Shown here: positions 21,846-34,559 of the stretch, one piece after another | How the letters are laid out: each line of letters starts with the position of its first letter | How positions within the stretch are numbered: the first letter of the stretch is position 1 | Source: Tetraselmis striata | Taxonomy: Eukaryota > Chlorophyta > Chlorodendrophyceae > Chlorodendrales > Chlorodendraceae | Direction of reading: 5' to 3' | Length of the DNA: 64,000 nucleotides | Assembly: GCA_006384855.1 (NCBI GenBank) | Contig: VCJN01002346.1 | Coordinates: 124,001-188,000 of the forward strand | Program-made: the position numbers and the translations under genes | The notes under the pieces: generated by a model | Seen by the model: only the letters and a program-made list of their open reading frames with translations | What the model was told of the DNA's origin: nothing | Database searches by the model: none

Positions 21846-22433
21846 GTTTCTGAAATGTGTAATAATTCCCATTATAATTATGTCTTGTCCCATGCACCGT
21901 TTAACACTCTCATATGTAGTTGTGCATCCTAGATTTTAATTGAGGGTTTCTGTGTGCAAGCGGGCGGGGCGCACTCAGACGCAACAACGTTAAGACATGT
22001 CAGAGTGTTCTTTTACATATTGCATTATAGCATATGCAACATCATTACTATATGATTATGCAAATAATTGGAGGAGGCTGTCTGTTTGCTGACACATTGA
22101 TCGCTGTGTTAACTTCTATATATTCAGCGCATGGCAACTTGTCAGAAGATAATGGCAGTTGCTATAGTGTCAACTCACCACAGTCACATCAGATCGTGCG
22201 GTTGTGCCATGCGTCTCCACAGCCGGAAGCAACAATCTTATTAAACAAATGATGCAGTGTCTGGTAACATATTCATACATTAACACCATAATATGTAAAT
22301 ATCTCTCAAGCCGGTGCGCTGAATGCAAACATACAATATGGCATGCACATGAAATGCACCGACATGGATGAGCGCATGAGAACAGAAAAGAATTCAGGTC
22401 CTATTATTACACAAAAAAATTACACAACAAGTC
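21846..22433. other. AT-rich spacer between convergent genes
   Basis: This spacer lies between the stop at 21845 and the convergent minus-strand gene ending at 22434. It probably holds both 3' UTRs; no gene is seen. Confidence 0.5.
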
Positions 22434-23691
22434 CTATGCTGCCTCCTCCCCTTGCTGCTGCTGCTGTAGGTAGAGCTCATGCTCTGCCAGCAGCTTCCTG
22501 TGAAGCTCCCCTGTGGCATCTTCAATCCGAGCTAGGGGCAGCACCTCGCGCCGCGGCCGCTTCCCACTTCCGCGCGCCAGAATCTCCCAGGGCTCCATGC
22601 AACCTGTAATCTGGCCGCTAAGGTGTGGATGCATAGACCCAACCCAACTAGCCCTCTCTGGCAGGAAACCGGGGTGGGGGTGGGGGTGGGGAGGGGCAGT
22701 GAGGAAGGAGTACACACGCTGACCTAGCACCTGCTGGTAGCGTGCAGGATTCGCCAGCGCCGCCCGCTGGGCCTCTGTCAGCTCCATGCCCTGTACACTG
22801 AGGAGGTGGGTCAGATAAGCAAGATGGTAAAGTCACATACAGTCATGAGGTCAGGGCCAGGCAGGCGGTGGGCTCACCTCGTGGTTAGCAAAGGCGGGCA
22901 GGACCGGGACGCGGTTGTAGTCCAGCATGGACAGGTCGCCGTCGGGGGGGTTGTGGTCCAGCCAGACAGGCGTGAGGCCCATCGGCAGCTGGTCGCCCTC
23001 TGGCCGCTAGATACCGGTGCGGAACTTCCACCGCACCTTCCCCAGGTCTCCGACTTTCTGGATCCAGGTGCCTACTAGGGGGCCGAGGATCTGTATCACG
23101 TCGCCGGTCCGGGGCACACGCGACGGAACTGGTCCTGCCCGAATTCCGGATCGATTGACTGGAACGACGCCACCCCCGCTATCTGTCTGCACAGCCAGAC
23201 ACATAGACCGTGACACGATAAGACAGAGGGTGGGCTATCCTGCGTCTATTCAGGCCCGCTATTGGCGGGGGGTATTCTTACCTAGGGAGGAAAAAGGTGG
23301 CGGAGAAGGTCTTGTGGTTGATGACATGGCCCTCGCTGTCCCTCTTGACGTGATGCTTCCACACGGGCCGCCCCTTGAAGCATGCCCCCCGCCACGGCTC
23401 AGCGACCAGCTCCGCCCTACTGGCCTCCGCCCACGCCGAGTACATCCGGCACAGCTCAAAGAACGCGTCGAACTGCATACCCGGTACGGTTGCTTCGGCT
23501 GATAGGTTCGGAATTACGCGGGTCGCCCGAGAGTCGAGAGTCGCCCTCCACAGGGTAAGGGAGGTCAGTCGCGCGAAATGCTCCGGTCCCACGGTGACCC
23601 ACGGCTGACCCCCCCGAAACGTGCGCCACTGCTGCCCTGGCTCCACAGGACCGAGCGATAGCGCATGTGGCTGGGACGGGGGCTGAGTCAT
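22434..23691 (-). CDS. conserved-looking protein of unknown function, five exons
   Basis: Minus-strand exons 23691-23282, 23186-23120, 23006-22878, 22790-22718 and 22603-22434 join with all phases closed into about 282 residues. Donors include GTAAGA and GTGAGC. The start ATG gives MTQPPSQPHALSLGPVEPGQ. The middle contains MQFDAFFELCRMYSAWAEAS, FKGRPVWKHHVKRDSEGHVI and MGLTPVWLDHNPPDGDLSML; the end is helical and Gln-rich (LLAEHELYLQQQQQGEEAA). It has no signal peptide or membrane segment. The regular exon phases and non-repetitive composition argue for a real gene, but I do not recognise the family. Confidence 0.6.
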
Positions 23692-26600
23692 CTTCACCTA
23701 TAGCTGTCAGATGCGCCGGGCGTGGTGGTGGACTGGTGGGGTGTGACTATGTGTCAGTGACTGCGACCGCCTGCGCTGGCGGCTCGCGAGTACCATTAGC
23801 GACTAGTACCGGTAGTCGCTAGTTCCATCACGACGTCAAAATTATATTGGCATAACGCTTTCGAAATTGCGCCTCTCTGCCGGTTGACCCGCGGCATATC
23901 GGTGGCATAAATTTAGTTCACTTTAAATGGCTTTGGCGCGTTAACGATCGGAGGTGCGAAACCCGCGGTTGGCTCTCGACTCTTTATTAGTATTAATTCT
24001 GCATAAATAGCATATGCGCATACGGCTAGGTACAGGGTGTCAGTAACATCACTGGCACATAGTACACTGTGGCACGTATACACGAGGCGTACGCGCTGAC
24101 GTGTAGGGCATGTACCATCAGCGGGTACGCGTGGTATCCGAATACTTCCTTAGGTGCGAGGCCGCGCCGGCAGGTGACTAATGTGAGCATCGGGTACTCG
24201 TAAGGATTATTTAAAGGCGACGAGCCCCGTACACCTTAGCATTGTCTTCCATTTTTGCAGCAGTAAATATTTTGTACGGGTTTGCATTACGAGGAATCGC
24301 TGTGGGAGGCAGTATCATTACTGCGTTGGGGCACGGCATGTACCCAAGTATTAGTGCTGTAAGTGTTTTCCATATACCGTTGCATGCTGCATTCTTGGAG
24401 CATGTACTGTCCCGGCGGTGGCAAGGTAATATTTCAGCAGCAACCACCTTCTACTGGGCCATATCTACATATTTCTATATCGCGGTATCCACTGTGTGAT
24501 GCACTCTCACATCAAAATGAGTACTGCTGTTCCACATATTCCATACTGCTACAGGTACCTCTGCTCTATATAAATGCTGATGCATACGGGTACCAGGTAG
24601 GAAAGTCTGCTACCTCTGCTGCTATATAAAATCCTTGCTGTGCGCTGCTGATGCAAAAAGCTCTGCCACTGCGCTCGACAAACATCCTTGCTCGACAAAC
24701 AGTCCTTAGCGACTGTAGTTGGTCGTCGCTCCTGCTATATATATGGGTACCGGTATTCCATTGTCGCTACTATCTGTACCAGTACCATATATTTCGAGTA
24801 TACAGTCGCTATAATGTGCATTGTCCGCGCTCTACTGGCGGTGCAGCGGCAGATTTTTCTTGTACTCGTATAGTACAAAAGATGTAACGAGGGATACATA
24901 AAATATGGCGGCAGACGAAAACCGTGCTGAGTCATCCTGCGCGATGGCCCTTCAATTCGTGTTCGCGTGTTCGCATTACCGCCACTGTCAAAAGTACTAC
25001 TGCGAGTCAGGATTATACGTGCACTGCAATGCTCGAGCTACTGTATTAGTTAGTACTATTAATTTTTAATTCATACCGTTAAACGGGCGGGTGTAACGGT
25101 GCGTCACATGACCATAAACTAATGGACGACCGACGACGACGACAGGTGGCGGCCAGACATACAGTAGCCGAGCGCAGTACCTCGTACTCTGCCAAATTTT
25201 AGCGAGTAGTCGTAGTTAAAGTAAGTGATAATCTGCTGTGCCCCGTTTACCCGGACAGTTTCACAGCACTTCGGGTCATTGCCGTTGAATAAAACGAATA
25301 CTACAACTGTACCTCGTAGCGACTACATGTCGATTACCAAGCGCGATGTCTGAACACCGGGTTTGGATCCCTACGACGCGCTAGGATATTGGGGTGTGGT
25401 GTGTCATTGTGGTTCACTCGCTGCTTCAACCCCCCGCGCCCCAGCTGGTCGAACAAGCGCTATTAGCCGGCCGCCACCGCTTAGACAGCCCTCCCTCGCC
25501 CGACTACACTGCAGTAGGGATAGTCGGTGGGCAGCTCTCGAAAGGTATGGATGGCTCTCGCCGCATCCTGCGCGGAACGATATCGTGTTTGCTGTCGCGT
25601 AATCCCCCATCGGCCACCGCTCATCAACGGCCGGGGCGTCATCTCGTATCCGCCGCGCGTCCCATCGCGAATAACGTCGTATAGTCGCTACTACGAGTTC
25701 CTGTATTCCTACGGCGCCGCCGCGCGATTCCACCGACTGTAGCAAGACAATATGGGCTGTAGCGACCCACCCCGGTGCGGACTGCCGCACGTTATCACAC
25801 CGTCACCGCGCTCCTCTCGTAGCAGCGACTATCTGCCCTCTCGACTCGGCCTGCCATCGTCCTATCGCTTGCCGCTTGCACCTAGGTCGCGCGTGCTCAC
25901 CCTCCGCCCCCTTGCCGCCACAAGTACAACCGCTCCTGCCGTACCGGTACGCGCTTCCTCCGACGAATACTGTCCCGAGTGCAAAAAAAATAATGTAAAG
26001 CGCGACGAGGCCGGGCACTTGATACCGCGGTTGTTGCATACCTGTACCTCGGCTACATTCGGGTACCTCGTATATGTAGACAACGCCAATTTTACTGCAG
26101 CATCACACTGTGGTGAGCTGCAGCACCTCATCAGTCAGCGGGGCGAGCCGGCCGGGGCGTCTTGCGCGCGAGAGGGCCACCTCCCGCACAGCAGCCCGTC
26201 CGTTGGAGGCGGCACTCAGTGTGACCTCCGTGCCGTGCGCATGCCAGGGACTGCGAGCTCCAGGGGTTGCCGTCGCGCTGTCGTCATTTCGTCAAGCGCT
26301 GTGTTGTGCTACATCTTGCAGCCGGCGACGGTAGTGCGCCGAGCCGGTCAAACATCAGTTTTAACCAGAGGTAAGACATGGCGCGACCGCCATTTATCCC
26401 CCGACTACCAGCAGCCCAGCAGGTACCTGGTACACGGCTCGCGCATGATTTTGAATGCCTCCCCAGTCCCCTCGCCTCCAAGAGCGTTGGCCCATAGCGG
26501 GCGCGCGGCGTGCCACAGCCCTCCGGGATCGTATAGCCTCTCCGCGAGAAGCCCGTTGACAGCTTGCAGATGAACGTCGCCGCTACGACGCGCCACGTGC

Positions 26601-26745
26601 TGAATGCGCGCTGCTTGGCGGCAGGCGCAGGCTGGTGTCCTGTAGCCGCACCTGCGGGGCACGGAGGGCGGCGACACGACAGGGCATAACTCCCCTGGTA
26701 TGCACGGCTCGCACTGAGTGACGAGGGGACGCGAGTCGGAGCAAC
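23692..26745. other. 3-kb spacer with dispersed short motifs, no supported gene
   Basis: Short frames only. The longest, 25752-26573 plus, is rich in Ser, Arg and Pro and shows one CPEC...C cluster, but codon use and lack of homology-like blocks argue against it. The octamer TAGCGACT/AGTCGCTA and GGTACC/GGTACT-type motifs recur through 23.8-25.8 kb, suggesting decayed repetitive DNA. Confidence 0.45.
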
Positions 26746-29700
26746 ATGCGGGCGAAAGCGGGGCGTCGTGGCGCCATGGTGGTGGCGCTGCTAGCGATGC
26801 TGGCGCTGCATGTCGCGCGGGCAGGGGCGTCCAGCGTGGGTCAAAGCCAGCGTAACCTTAGAGGCTACGGCTGGGTTCCCTCACCTGACACACAGTGCGC
26901 TGGCCCCGCCTTCCCAACCCTCCTGCTCACTCCGTTGAGAACACTCACCGCCCCGGTTCTCCTCCGCCACTCCAAGTATAACCAATGCCGGCCAGTCGCG
27001 CCTGTGTGCAACGACCTGTGTCGCCTGTTGTTGCTGCATTTTGTACTGTCATTCGTTTCGGGTTTAACCAACACCGCGCCGCCTGAGCCCAACCCCCTCT
27101 TGGCGGGCGCAGGGTAACGATGGACACCTGCATGCGGCTGTGCGGGCAGATCATCGCAGAGCAGCAGGCGGCGGTCACGGACTTCCTGATGCGGGGCGAT
27201 GAGGTCCTGGTAGCGGCCAGGGAGGGGGAGCCCGGGGCTGCGACCCCACCTGCGGTGGACGCGGGGTCGGGCGAGGAGGCTGTGATGCAGCGGGGCTGGG
27301 AGGCGCCATCCTGGAGCACCACGCCGCCGGCACAGGGGACAGCGGCGTCTGACGAGAGCGAGGGCGAGCTGCTGGACATGCTGACTGTCATGATGGAAGG
27401 GCAGGATGAGCTGGTGGCAGCAGCGCCATCGCCAGGCGGCGGTGATGATGTGTTGCCCTGGTCAATTGACGAGGAGGATGTGGGGCCGGCATTTGCGCCT
27501 GCTCCGGCGCCTGACAGCGGCAGCGTGGAGCTGTGGGAAGAGGACGGCATCTACCATGACAACGAGGAGTGGCCCCTGGAGGAGGCAGACATAGCAGCAG
27601 GGCCAGCTCCAACGCCGGACAGCGATGACCACGATCCGGAGGCAGCGGCACCAGCTCCGGTGTCTGGCAGCAATGACTACGATCTGCGCGCAGCAGTAGG
27701 CACCACGATCGGCGCTGCCTTGACAACGGCTCCCCCTACCACCACCAAGGCTGACTCGACAACGGCGATGCCAACGTCCACACCAGCGGCCTCTCCCACA
27801 CAGGCTGCCACGACAACGGAGCTGCCAACAACTACAGCAGCACCCTTAAACACAGAGACGGCCATGACTACAGCGGTGCCGACAACCACCCAGGCAGCCA
27901 ACACTACCTGGACTGCCGCAACAACGGCGTTGTCAGCAACCTCCCTAGCGGCCACAACCAAACAGACTGCCACGCCAACCTCGTCGCCAACAACCAGCCC
28001 AGTGGCCACAACCACCGAGACTGCCACGACCACAGCGATGCCGACAACCACCCAGGCGGCCACAACAACGGAGCTGCTATTGACCACCCCACCTGCAGCC
28101 ACAACCATTGAGACGGCCACAACCACAGCGGTGCCGACAGCCACCCAGGCGGCCACAACTACATTGCTGCCAATGACCACCACCCCAGCAGCTACAACCA
28201 CTGAGGCTGCCACATCCACAGCGGTGCCGACAACCACCCAGGCAGCTACAACAACATCGCTGCCAATGACCACCCCAGCGGCCACAACCACTGAGGCTGC
28301 CACATCCACAGCGGTGCCGACAGCCACCCAGACGGCCACAACAACGTCGCCGCCAATGACCACCCCAGCGGCCACACCCACTGAGACTGCCTCGACCACA
28401 GCGGTGCCGACAACCACCCAGGCGGCCACAACAACATCGCTGCCAACAACCACCCCAGCGGCCACAACCACTGAGGCTGCCACATCCACAGCGGTGCCGA
28501 CAGCCACCCAGACGGCCACAACAACGTCGCCGCCAATGACCACCACCCCAGCGGCCACACCCACTGAGACTGCCTCGACCACAGCGGTGCCGACAACCAC
28601 CCAGGCGGCCACAACAACATTGCTGCCAATGACCACCACCCCAGCAGCTACACCCACTGAGGCTGCCACGACTGCAGCGGTGCCGACAACCACCCAGGCG
28701 GCCACAACAACATCTCTGCCAACAACCACCCCAGCAGCTACAACCACTGAGGCTGCGACATCCACAGCGGTGCCGACTATCAGCGCTCAGGCGCCTATGG
28801 CAGCGGAGCTGGCCACAACCGCCGCCCCAGCATCCGCAACCACTGAGGCTGCCACAACCACAGCGGTGCCGTCAACCATCCAGGCGGCTGCAACAGCATT
28901 GCCGCCAACCACCCCAGCGGCCGCAACCACTGAGGCCGCCACAACCGCAGCGGTGCCGACAACCACCCAGGCGGCCACAACAACATCGCTGCCAACCACC
29001 ACCCCCGCAGCTACAACCGCAGCGGTGCCGACAGCCACCCAGACGGCCACAACAACATCGCCGCCAACCACCACCCCAGCAGCTACAACCACTGAGGCTG
29101 CCACCACCACAGCGGTGCCGACTATCAGCGCTCAGGCGCCCATGGCAGCGGAGCTGCTCACGGAATCCCCGGATACCTCCACCACCCAGGCGCCCACCAC
29201 CACTCCGCTGCCCACAACCACCGATGCGCCCACCGCGAACGATGCCCCCATGACAACATCACTGCCCACAAACGCCAAACCAGCCACCCCCACTCCCACT
29301 GCCACTCCCACACATGCGCCGATTCCCACAATGACTCCGGCGGTCACCACTGCCACCCGGGTCGCCACCACCACAGTGCTGCCGACAACTACCCACGATG
29401 CCACAACAACTGCGGAGCTCCTCCATGCCGCAGCAGCTGCGCCAACGTCGAGCGCCGAGAGCTACAGCCCGGCCCACGCAGGTGATGGAGCCGGAGCCCC
29501 GTTGGCGACCGCCTCTGCACCCAGCAACAGCGAGGAGGAGGCGCTTGACCTCATGCTCAAGGCGTGGGAGGAGGGCTCATTGGGGGACGACGAGATCGAG
29601 GACCTGATGGAGGAGCTGGCGGCGTCTGATGGCGATGGCTTTGTGCTCCCTGCCTGGGCAAGAGGGTCGCACTTCGCGGAGGAGGATGCAGCTGATGAGG

Positions 29701-32700
29701 AAGCTCTCGCAGCGGTGGCTCCCTCGCCTGACGCGGACGGGAATGAGCGAGAGGACTACGGAGGGTCTGAGCTCTGGGCCGGAGCTCCGCTGGCGGGTGA
29801 TGACTTCCTTGACAGCGAGGAGGAAGAGGCCATGCCAACGGGCTGGGAGGAGCAGGATGGGGAGGACACGTGGGAAGGTGCCCCGATGGCTGAGGAGGAC
29901 GGCGATCTGGACGTTGCCTCTGAGCTTTCGGCGGGCGCTCCCTTGGCGGGTGATGACTTCCTTGACGGTGAGGAGGGGGAGGCCATGCCACCGGGCTGGG
30001 AGGAGGAGGTGGAGTGGGAGGGCACACCCATGGCTGAGGAGGAGGAGGATCTGGACGTTGCGTCTGAGATGTGGGTGGGCGCTCCCTTGGCGGGTGATGA
30101 CTTCCTTGACGGTGAGGAGGGGGAGGCCATGCCACCGGGCTGGGAGGAGGAGGTGGAGTGGGAGGGCACACCCATGGCTGAGGAGGAAGAGGATCTGGAC
30201 GTTCCCTCTGAGATGTGGGTGGGCGCTCCCTTGGCGGATGTTGACTTCCTAGACAGCGAGGAGGGGGAGGCCATGCCACCGGGCGCGGAGGAGAAGGAGG
30301 AGTGGGAAGGTGCACCCATGGCTGAGGAGGAGGAGGATCTGGACGTTGCCTCCGAGCTGTGGGCGGGCGCTCCCTTGGCGAGTGCTGACTTCCTTGACAG
30401 CGAGGAGGGGGAGGCCATGCCACCGGGCTGGGAGGAGGAGGCGGAGTGGGAGGGCACACCGATGGCTGAGGAGGACGGCGATCTGGACGTTGCCTCTGAG
30501 CTGTGGGCGGGTGCTCCCTTGGCGGGTGACGACTTCCTTGACAGCGAGGAGGGGGAGGCCATGCCACCGGGCTGGGAGGAGGAGGTGGAGTGGGAGGGCA
30601 CACCCATGGCTGAGGAGGACGGCGATCTGGACCTCGGTTCTGAGCTGTGGGCGGGCGCGCCGCTGGCGCATGATGACTTCTTTGCTGGCGGGGAGGGGGA
30701 GGCCATGACACCAGGCTGGGAGGAGGAGGAGTGGGAGTGGGAGTGGGAGGGCACACCGATGGCTGAGGAGGATGGGACGCCCGAGCCGACGCCGGGGCAG
30801 ACAACAACCCCAGCGCCGATGCCGCCCGCGGCGATGCCAGCTGCGACAGAGGCGGCGACCCCTGGCGCGGAGGCCACCACCACCCCGGCGGCAACTACGT
30901 CTCCCGCCGCCACTGTCATGCCTGAAGGCAGCGAGGAGTTGCTGGCCGGCGTTTCAACAAACACCCCTGTGCCGACATATACCTCACAAGAGCCGCGTGC
31001 CCATCCAGAAGAGGCCACGCCCAGTGCTGCCACAACTTCCGTCGATGTTGCGGACCCCCGAGGCCAGGACCCGGTGACGACAGCGCTGCCGACGACTACC
31101 CCAACGGCCACAACCACGCAGACTGGCACAACAGCCGAGCTGCCGGTGACCACCCCAGCTGCTACCACCACCTACGTCAACACCAGGGCGATGCCGACGA
31201 CCACCCCAGCCGCCGCCGCCACCCAAGTCGACACCACGGCGATGCCAGCGACGACCTCAGCGGCTACCACCACGTGGACCGACACGACGACAGTGCCGGT
31301 GACAACAACTCCAGCGGCCACCACCACCCAGGCGCCCACGACAACGCAGGTGCCAACAACCAGCCCAGCAGCCGCAAGCACTGACACTGCCACAACAATC
31401 GAGCTGCCGACAGCGACCCCGAGCGTCACCACAACCCAGGCTGCCACCATGATCTTGACGCCAACCACCACCCTAGCGGCCACTACCACCCAGACACCTG
31501 TGGCGACATCACTGCCGACAACCACCCAACCAGCGACCCCCATCTCCCCTGTTACTCCCACGGCTGCAGCCCTTCCCACGACGACACCATTGGGCACCAC
31601 CATGTCGTTGCCTACAACTACCCAGGCTGCCATCACCACCGCAATTCCCCCAACTACCCAGGCGGCTACAACAACAGCGTCACCAACTGCAACGGCGACC
31701 GCGGAGGCAGCGACCACCGCCAGCTCGGCAACGCTCACAACTAGCTCGGAGCCAACAACAACTGCCACGCCAAGTTTCACAACGCTGATACCCGCCACTA
31801 CCGCGGCGCCGACACCTGTGGCTACTACCACCTCGGGGGCGACAAGCACCCCAACAGCCACACCTGTCCCCACCATCATCGTTGACCTTGACACGCCGGT
31901 TGGGATCAGTACCGATTCAGCCACTGCGACGCCACTCGACGCATCCACCCTCTCGCTCAGCTTCACATTGCCGCAGCTAGATATCTCGCAGTTCGCCGAC
32001 GCCGCCTTCCAGGTGGAATTCGAGCGCGCAGCGATGGAGAATATTTCCGCCGCCCTGTTCGAGGCGGCGGGCAGCGGCACGACCGCGACGCAGTCGGTCC
32101 CGGCCCGCTTCTCTTATGTCGCGGGAAGCGTGCGCGTGGGCGCCGACGTGAGCGTCCGGGGTGAGCTGGCCGCTGCCGCTGAGGCTATTATGGCTGAGGG
32201 CGCCGAGGGCTTCTTTGACAACGGGTTCGAGGCCACGTACGGGCCGATCGACGACATCTCAGCCGAGTGGACGACCCCTGGAACTGGTTTCGAGGGTGCA
32301 ACTACGCCGTCGGCCAACACCACGCGCGAAGAGCCGTCGCCGAACCTGGGTGCCGAAGCTGTGCCGCCGAGCGAGGGCTCTGGTCCCATTAAGCGCCCGG
32401 GTTCGGCTTTCGCAGTCCAGCCGCGCGTCGAGTTTGTGGCAGAGTTTGATGCCGCCGAGCTCGCGCGGCGCGGGGGCAGTGTAGCGGCGCTGCGCGAGGC
32501 ACTGCCCCTATCGATGCCGCCCGTCCCCGCCGGCGCGACGGTTATCGCGTCGTCGTTGCCAGCGACCACCGACTCAGAGGTTGCCTTCAAGGTGAGCATC
32601 GATCTGACGGGCGCTGCCGAGCCGGAGGACGCGATGGAGCTGCTTGTCGGGTCGCTGCTGTTCAACCCACAGGCGCTGCTCGACGAGGCTTTCGTCGAAG

Positions 32701-34559
32701 CCTTCGGCGAACCGACGCTGCGCTCCGTGGCAGTCAGCGGCGGAGAGCCCCCGGCACTCAGCGTCCCTCCCTCACCGCCTCCCTCCGTCGAGGACGCGAT
32801 GCGCGTGCTGGTACAGTTCGCGCTGGTATCGCCGTGGGGCGACAACGTCCCGAGTGCGGGCGAGCTGCTCGCGATCCAGGCGGCGCTGGACGAAGCGGTG
32901 ACAGTCATCCTGGCGCGCGTGGCTGCCCCGAGCGCGCCGCCACACGTCGAGGCGCGCCTAACTGGCGCCGAGCTGAGCGACGCGGCCCTGCACCTTGACG
33001 TGGGCATCTTGTTCCCGCGGCCGGGCACTGCGGGCGCGGGCGCGTATTCGCGCCGGCTGGCGGCGGAGCTGGTGGAGGCACTGTGGCTGCCGGGCGTGCT
33101 GCGGGCGGAGCTGGCGGCCGCCGGGCAGAGCGAGCTGTCTACACTGTCGGCCAAGCCTCGCGTGGCGCTCGTGCCGGCCAGCCAGCCGCTCGCAAGCACA
33201 ATCCCGGCCTTCAGGCTGACGCGCCCCGGAGCGGATGACACCCCGCTGCGCGACCCAGACGTGCCTTGGACGGGTCTCACCGCAGCTGTCCGCTTCTCGC
33301 TGCTGCTCTCTGACATCGACGCCGTCGACGAAGTGGAACTTCAGCGCGAGGTGTCGGCCGCCGTGGCCGAGATGTCGGGCTCGACGGCCGCGACGACGGC
33401 GCTGAACGTGACGATGCAGCCCAGCGGCGGGGCCGTGGCGTTGGACGGTCGCGCCACCTTTGGCGACCCGTCAGCCACAGAGGAGCAGGGTCCCGCCGCG
33501 CGCCTCTTCCTCGCACTCGCCGCCGCGCAGGCGTCAAACAGCACCCAACCGCTGGGCGTCGCCTTTGGCGTGGCTTACGGGCCCGCGCTGGTGGTGAACG
33601 CTGGCCTGGACGCAGAGATGGCTGGCCGCTTGGGTAGCTCGGCGGCCGCTGCTGCCAACCCTCCGCCCGCTGGAGAAATGCTGGAGCGTGGGGTGGTGGA
33701 GCCCGAAGGCCAGCAACCGATGGAGCCCATCACCGGCACCGGGTACAGCACCAGCAACACCGGGCAAACAGTGGCGGTGGCGCTCGCGGCTGTCGCGGGG
33801 GCGGCGCTGCTCATCGGCGTGGCGTTTTTCAGCGTGCGGTCGCACCGAGCACGTTCGCGCAGCACCCCAGCCGACATTACTGGCCCCGGGAACCTGTACG
33901 GCGCCGAGGAGGGAAGGGGTGGCATCGGCGCCTTTATGCCGCCAGAGGACATCCCGCCCGTATCGGCCGAGAGCAGCGGGGAGGTGGGGCAGTTTCAGGA
34001 TCCCGGGCTGCCCATTCACGCGGCGGCGCTGCCTCGGCAGAACTTCCGGCGCGAGTTTTACGGACCGCCCGGCGTGCTCTACAACGAATCAGACGAGGAC
34101 GGCGCGCGGTCCGCCACTCCGTTCGATAACCACTTTACGGCGGCCCAGCAGCAGCAGTACCAGCCAGGACTGGCGCCTAATGTGCCGCACGGCGGGGGCG
34201 TCGCCGCGATGGCCGGCATGGCGCGCCCGCCCGCCTACACGCCGCCGCCGTACCGACGCCCGTCGCACGGCTTCAAGAGCCCGCCGCTGAACCGGCAGGC
34301 GGCCGCCGGCACATACTCGTCCACTCGTGCCGCGGGCTATATGCCGCAGTCGTCGGCCGACAATCCCATGGGCGCGGTGTCGCCCCCGCGGTCACGGCAT
34401 CCCTCGATGGGGTCGACCCAGTATCGCAGCGCGGATACACTCGCGCTGCCGCAGTTGCAAATGGGCAGGACGGCGACCCGCGCCTCCGATCCCCTCACGT
34501 TCGTCCCGTTACGAACCAAATATGGCCTGGGCCGATCGGCCACGGAGCAGAACCAGTAG
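26746..34559 (+). CDS. giant mucin-like type I membrane protein
   Basis: An exon at 26746-26894 encodes a signal peptide (MRAKAGRRGAMVVALLAMLA, then LHVARAGA). A donor at 26895 and an acceptor ending at 27112 join it in frame to one huge exon, 27113-34559. Numbering from the ATG at 27120, the protein shows: an acidic stretch (to ~198); a Thr/Pro/Ala/Ser domain (~199-770) of mucin type, rich in TTTxAATTT and AVPTTTQA; seven acidic ~48-residue repeats (~882-1218); a second Thr-rich domain (~1221-1585); about four related globular units (~1586-2165); one membrane span (~2218-2240, VAVALAAVAGAALLIGVAFF); and a 240-residue cytoplasmic tail with PPAY and PPPY motifs that could bind WW domains. Expected location is the cell surface, with a heavily O-glycosylated ectodomain. 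The function (adhesion, mating, wall or sensing) cannot be told from sequence. Confidence 0.8.
27715..29420 (+). repeat. Thr-rich mucin-type repeat domain 1 (coding)
   Basis: Imperfect repeats built on ACN codons encode units such as AATTTEAATSTAVPTTTQ, with a longer period of about 40-45 residues between AVPT(T/A)TQ blocks. Reverse-strand frames over this stretch (VVVAAGVVV-type) are shadows of the biased codons. Confidence 0.85.
29764..30775 (+). repeat. seven acidic repeats of about 48 residues (coding)
   Basis: Each unit reads approximately SELWAGAPLAGDDFLDSEEG followed by EAMPPGWEEEVEWEGTPMAE and a short acidic link. Spacing is about 141-152 nt. Copies are highly similar at DNA level, implying recent expansion or gene conversion. 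The conserved Trp and Pro positions within an otherwise Glu/Asp-rich unit suggest a folded or metal-binding motif rather than plain disorder. Confidence 0.85.
30780..31860 (+). repeat. Thr-rich mucin-type repeat domain 2 (coding)
   Basis: A second Thr/Pro/Ala/Ser-rich block (for example TTPAAAATQVDTTAMPATTS) follows the acidic repeats and leads into the globular units near 31880. Its repeats are less regular than in domain 1. Confidence 0.8.

Noticed and set aside
23007-23009. Apparent in-frame TAG in the minus-strand gene at 22.4-23.7 kb
   Set aside because: The stop lies inside a frame-neutral intron (23119-23007) that ends ...TATCTAG; splicing there joins FGQDQFRR to RPEGDQLP in phase 0.
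25752-26573. 273-residue frame as a gene
   Set aside because: Ser/Arg/Pro-biased, no domain beyond one Cys pair, no splice context, and it lies in a repeat-like spacer.
27677-28765. Long minus-strand frame rich in VVVAAGVVV
   Set aside because: It is the shadow of the Thr-rich codons of the mucin-like gene and changes with the repeat; other minus frames to 33.5 kb are the same.
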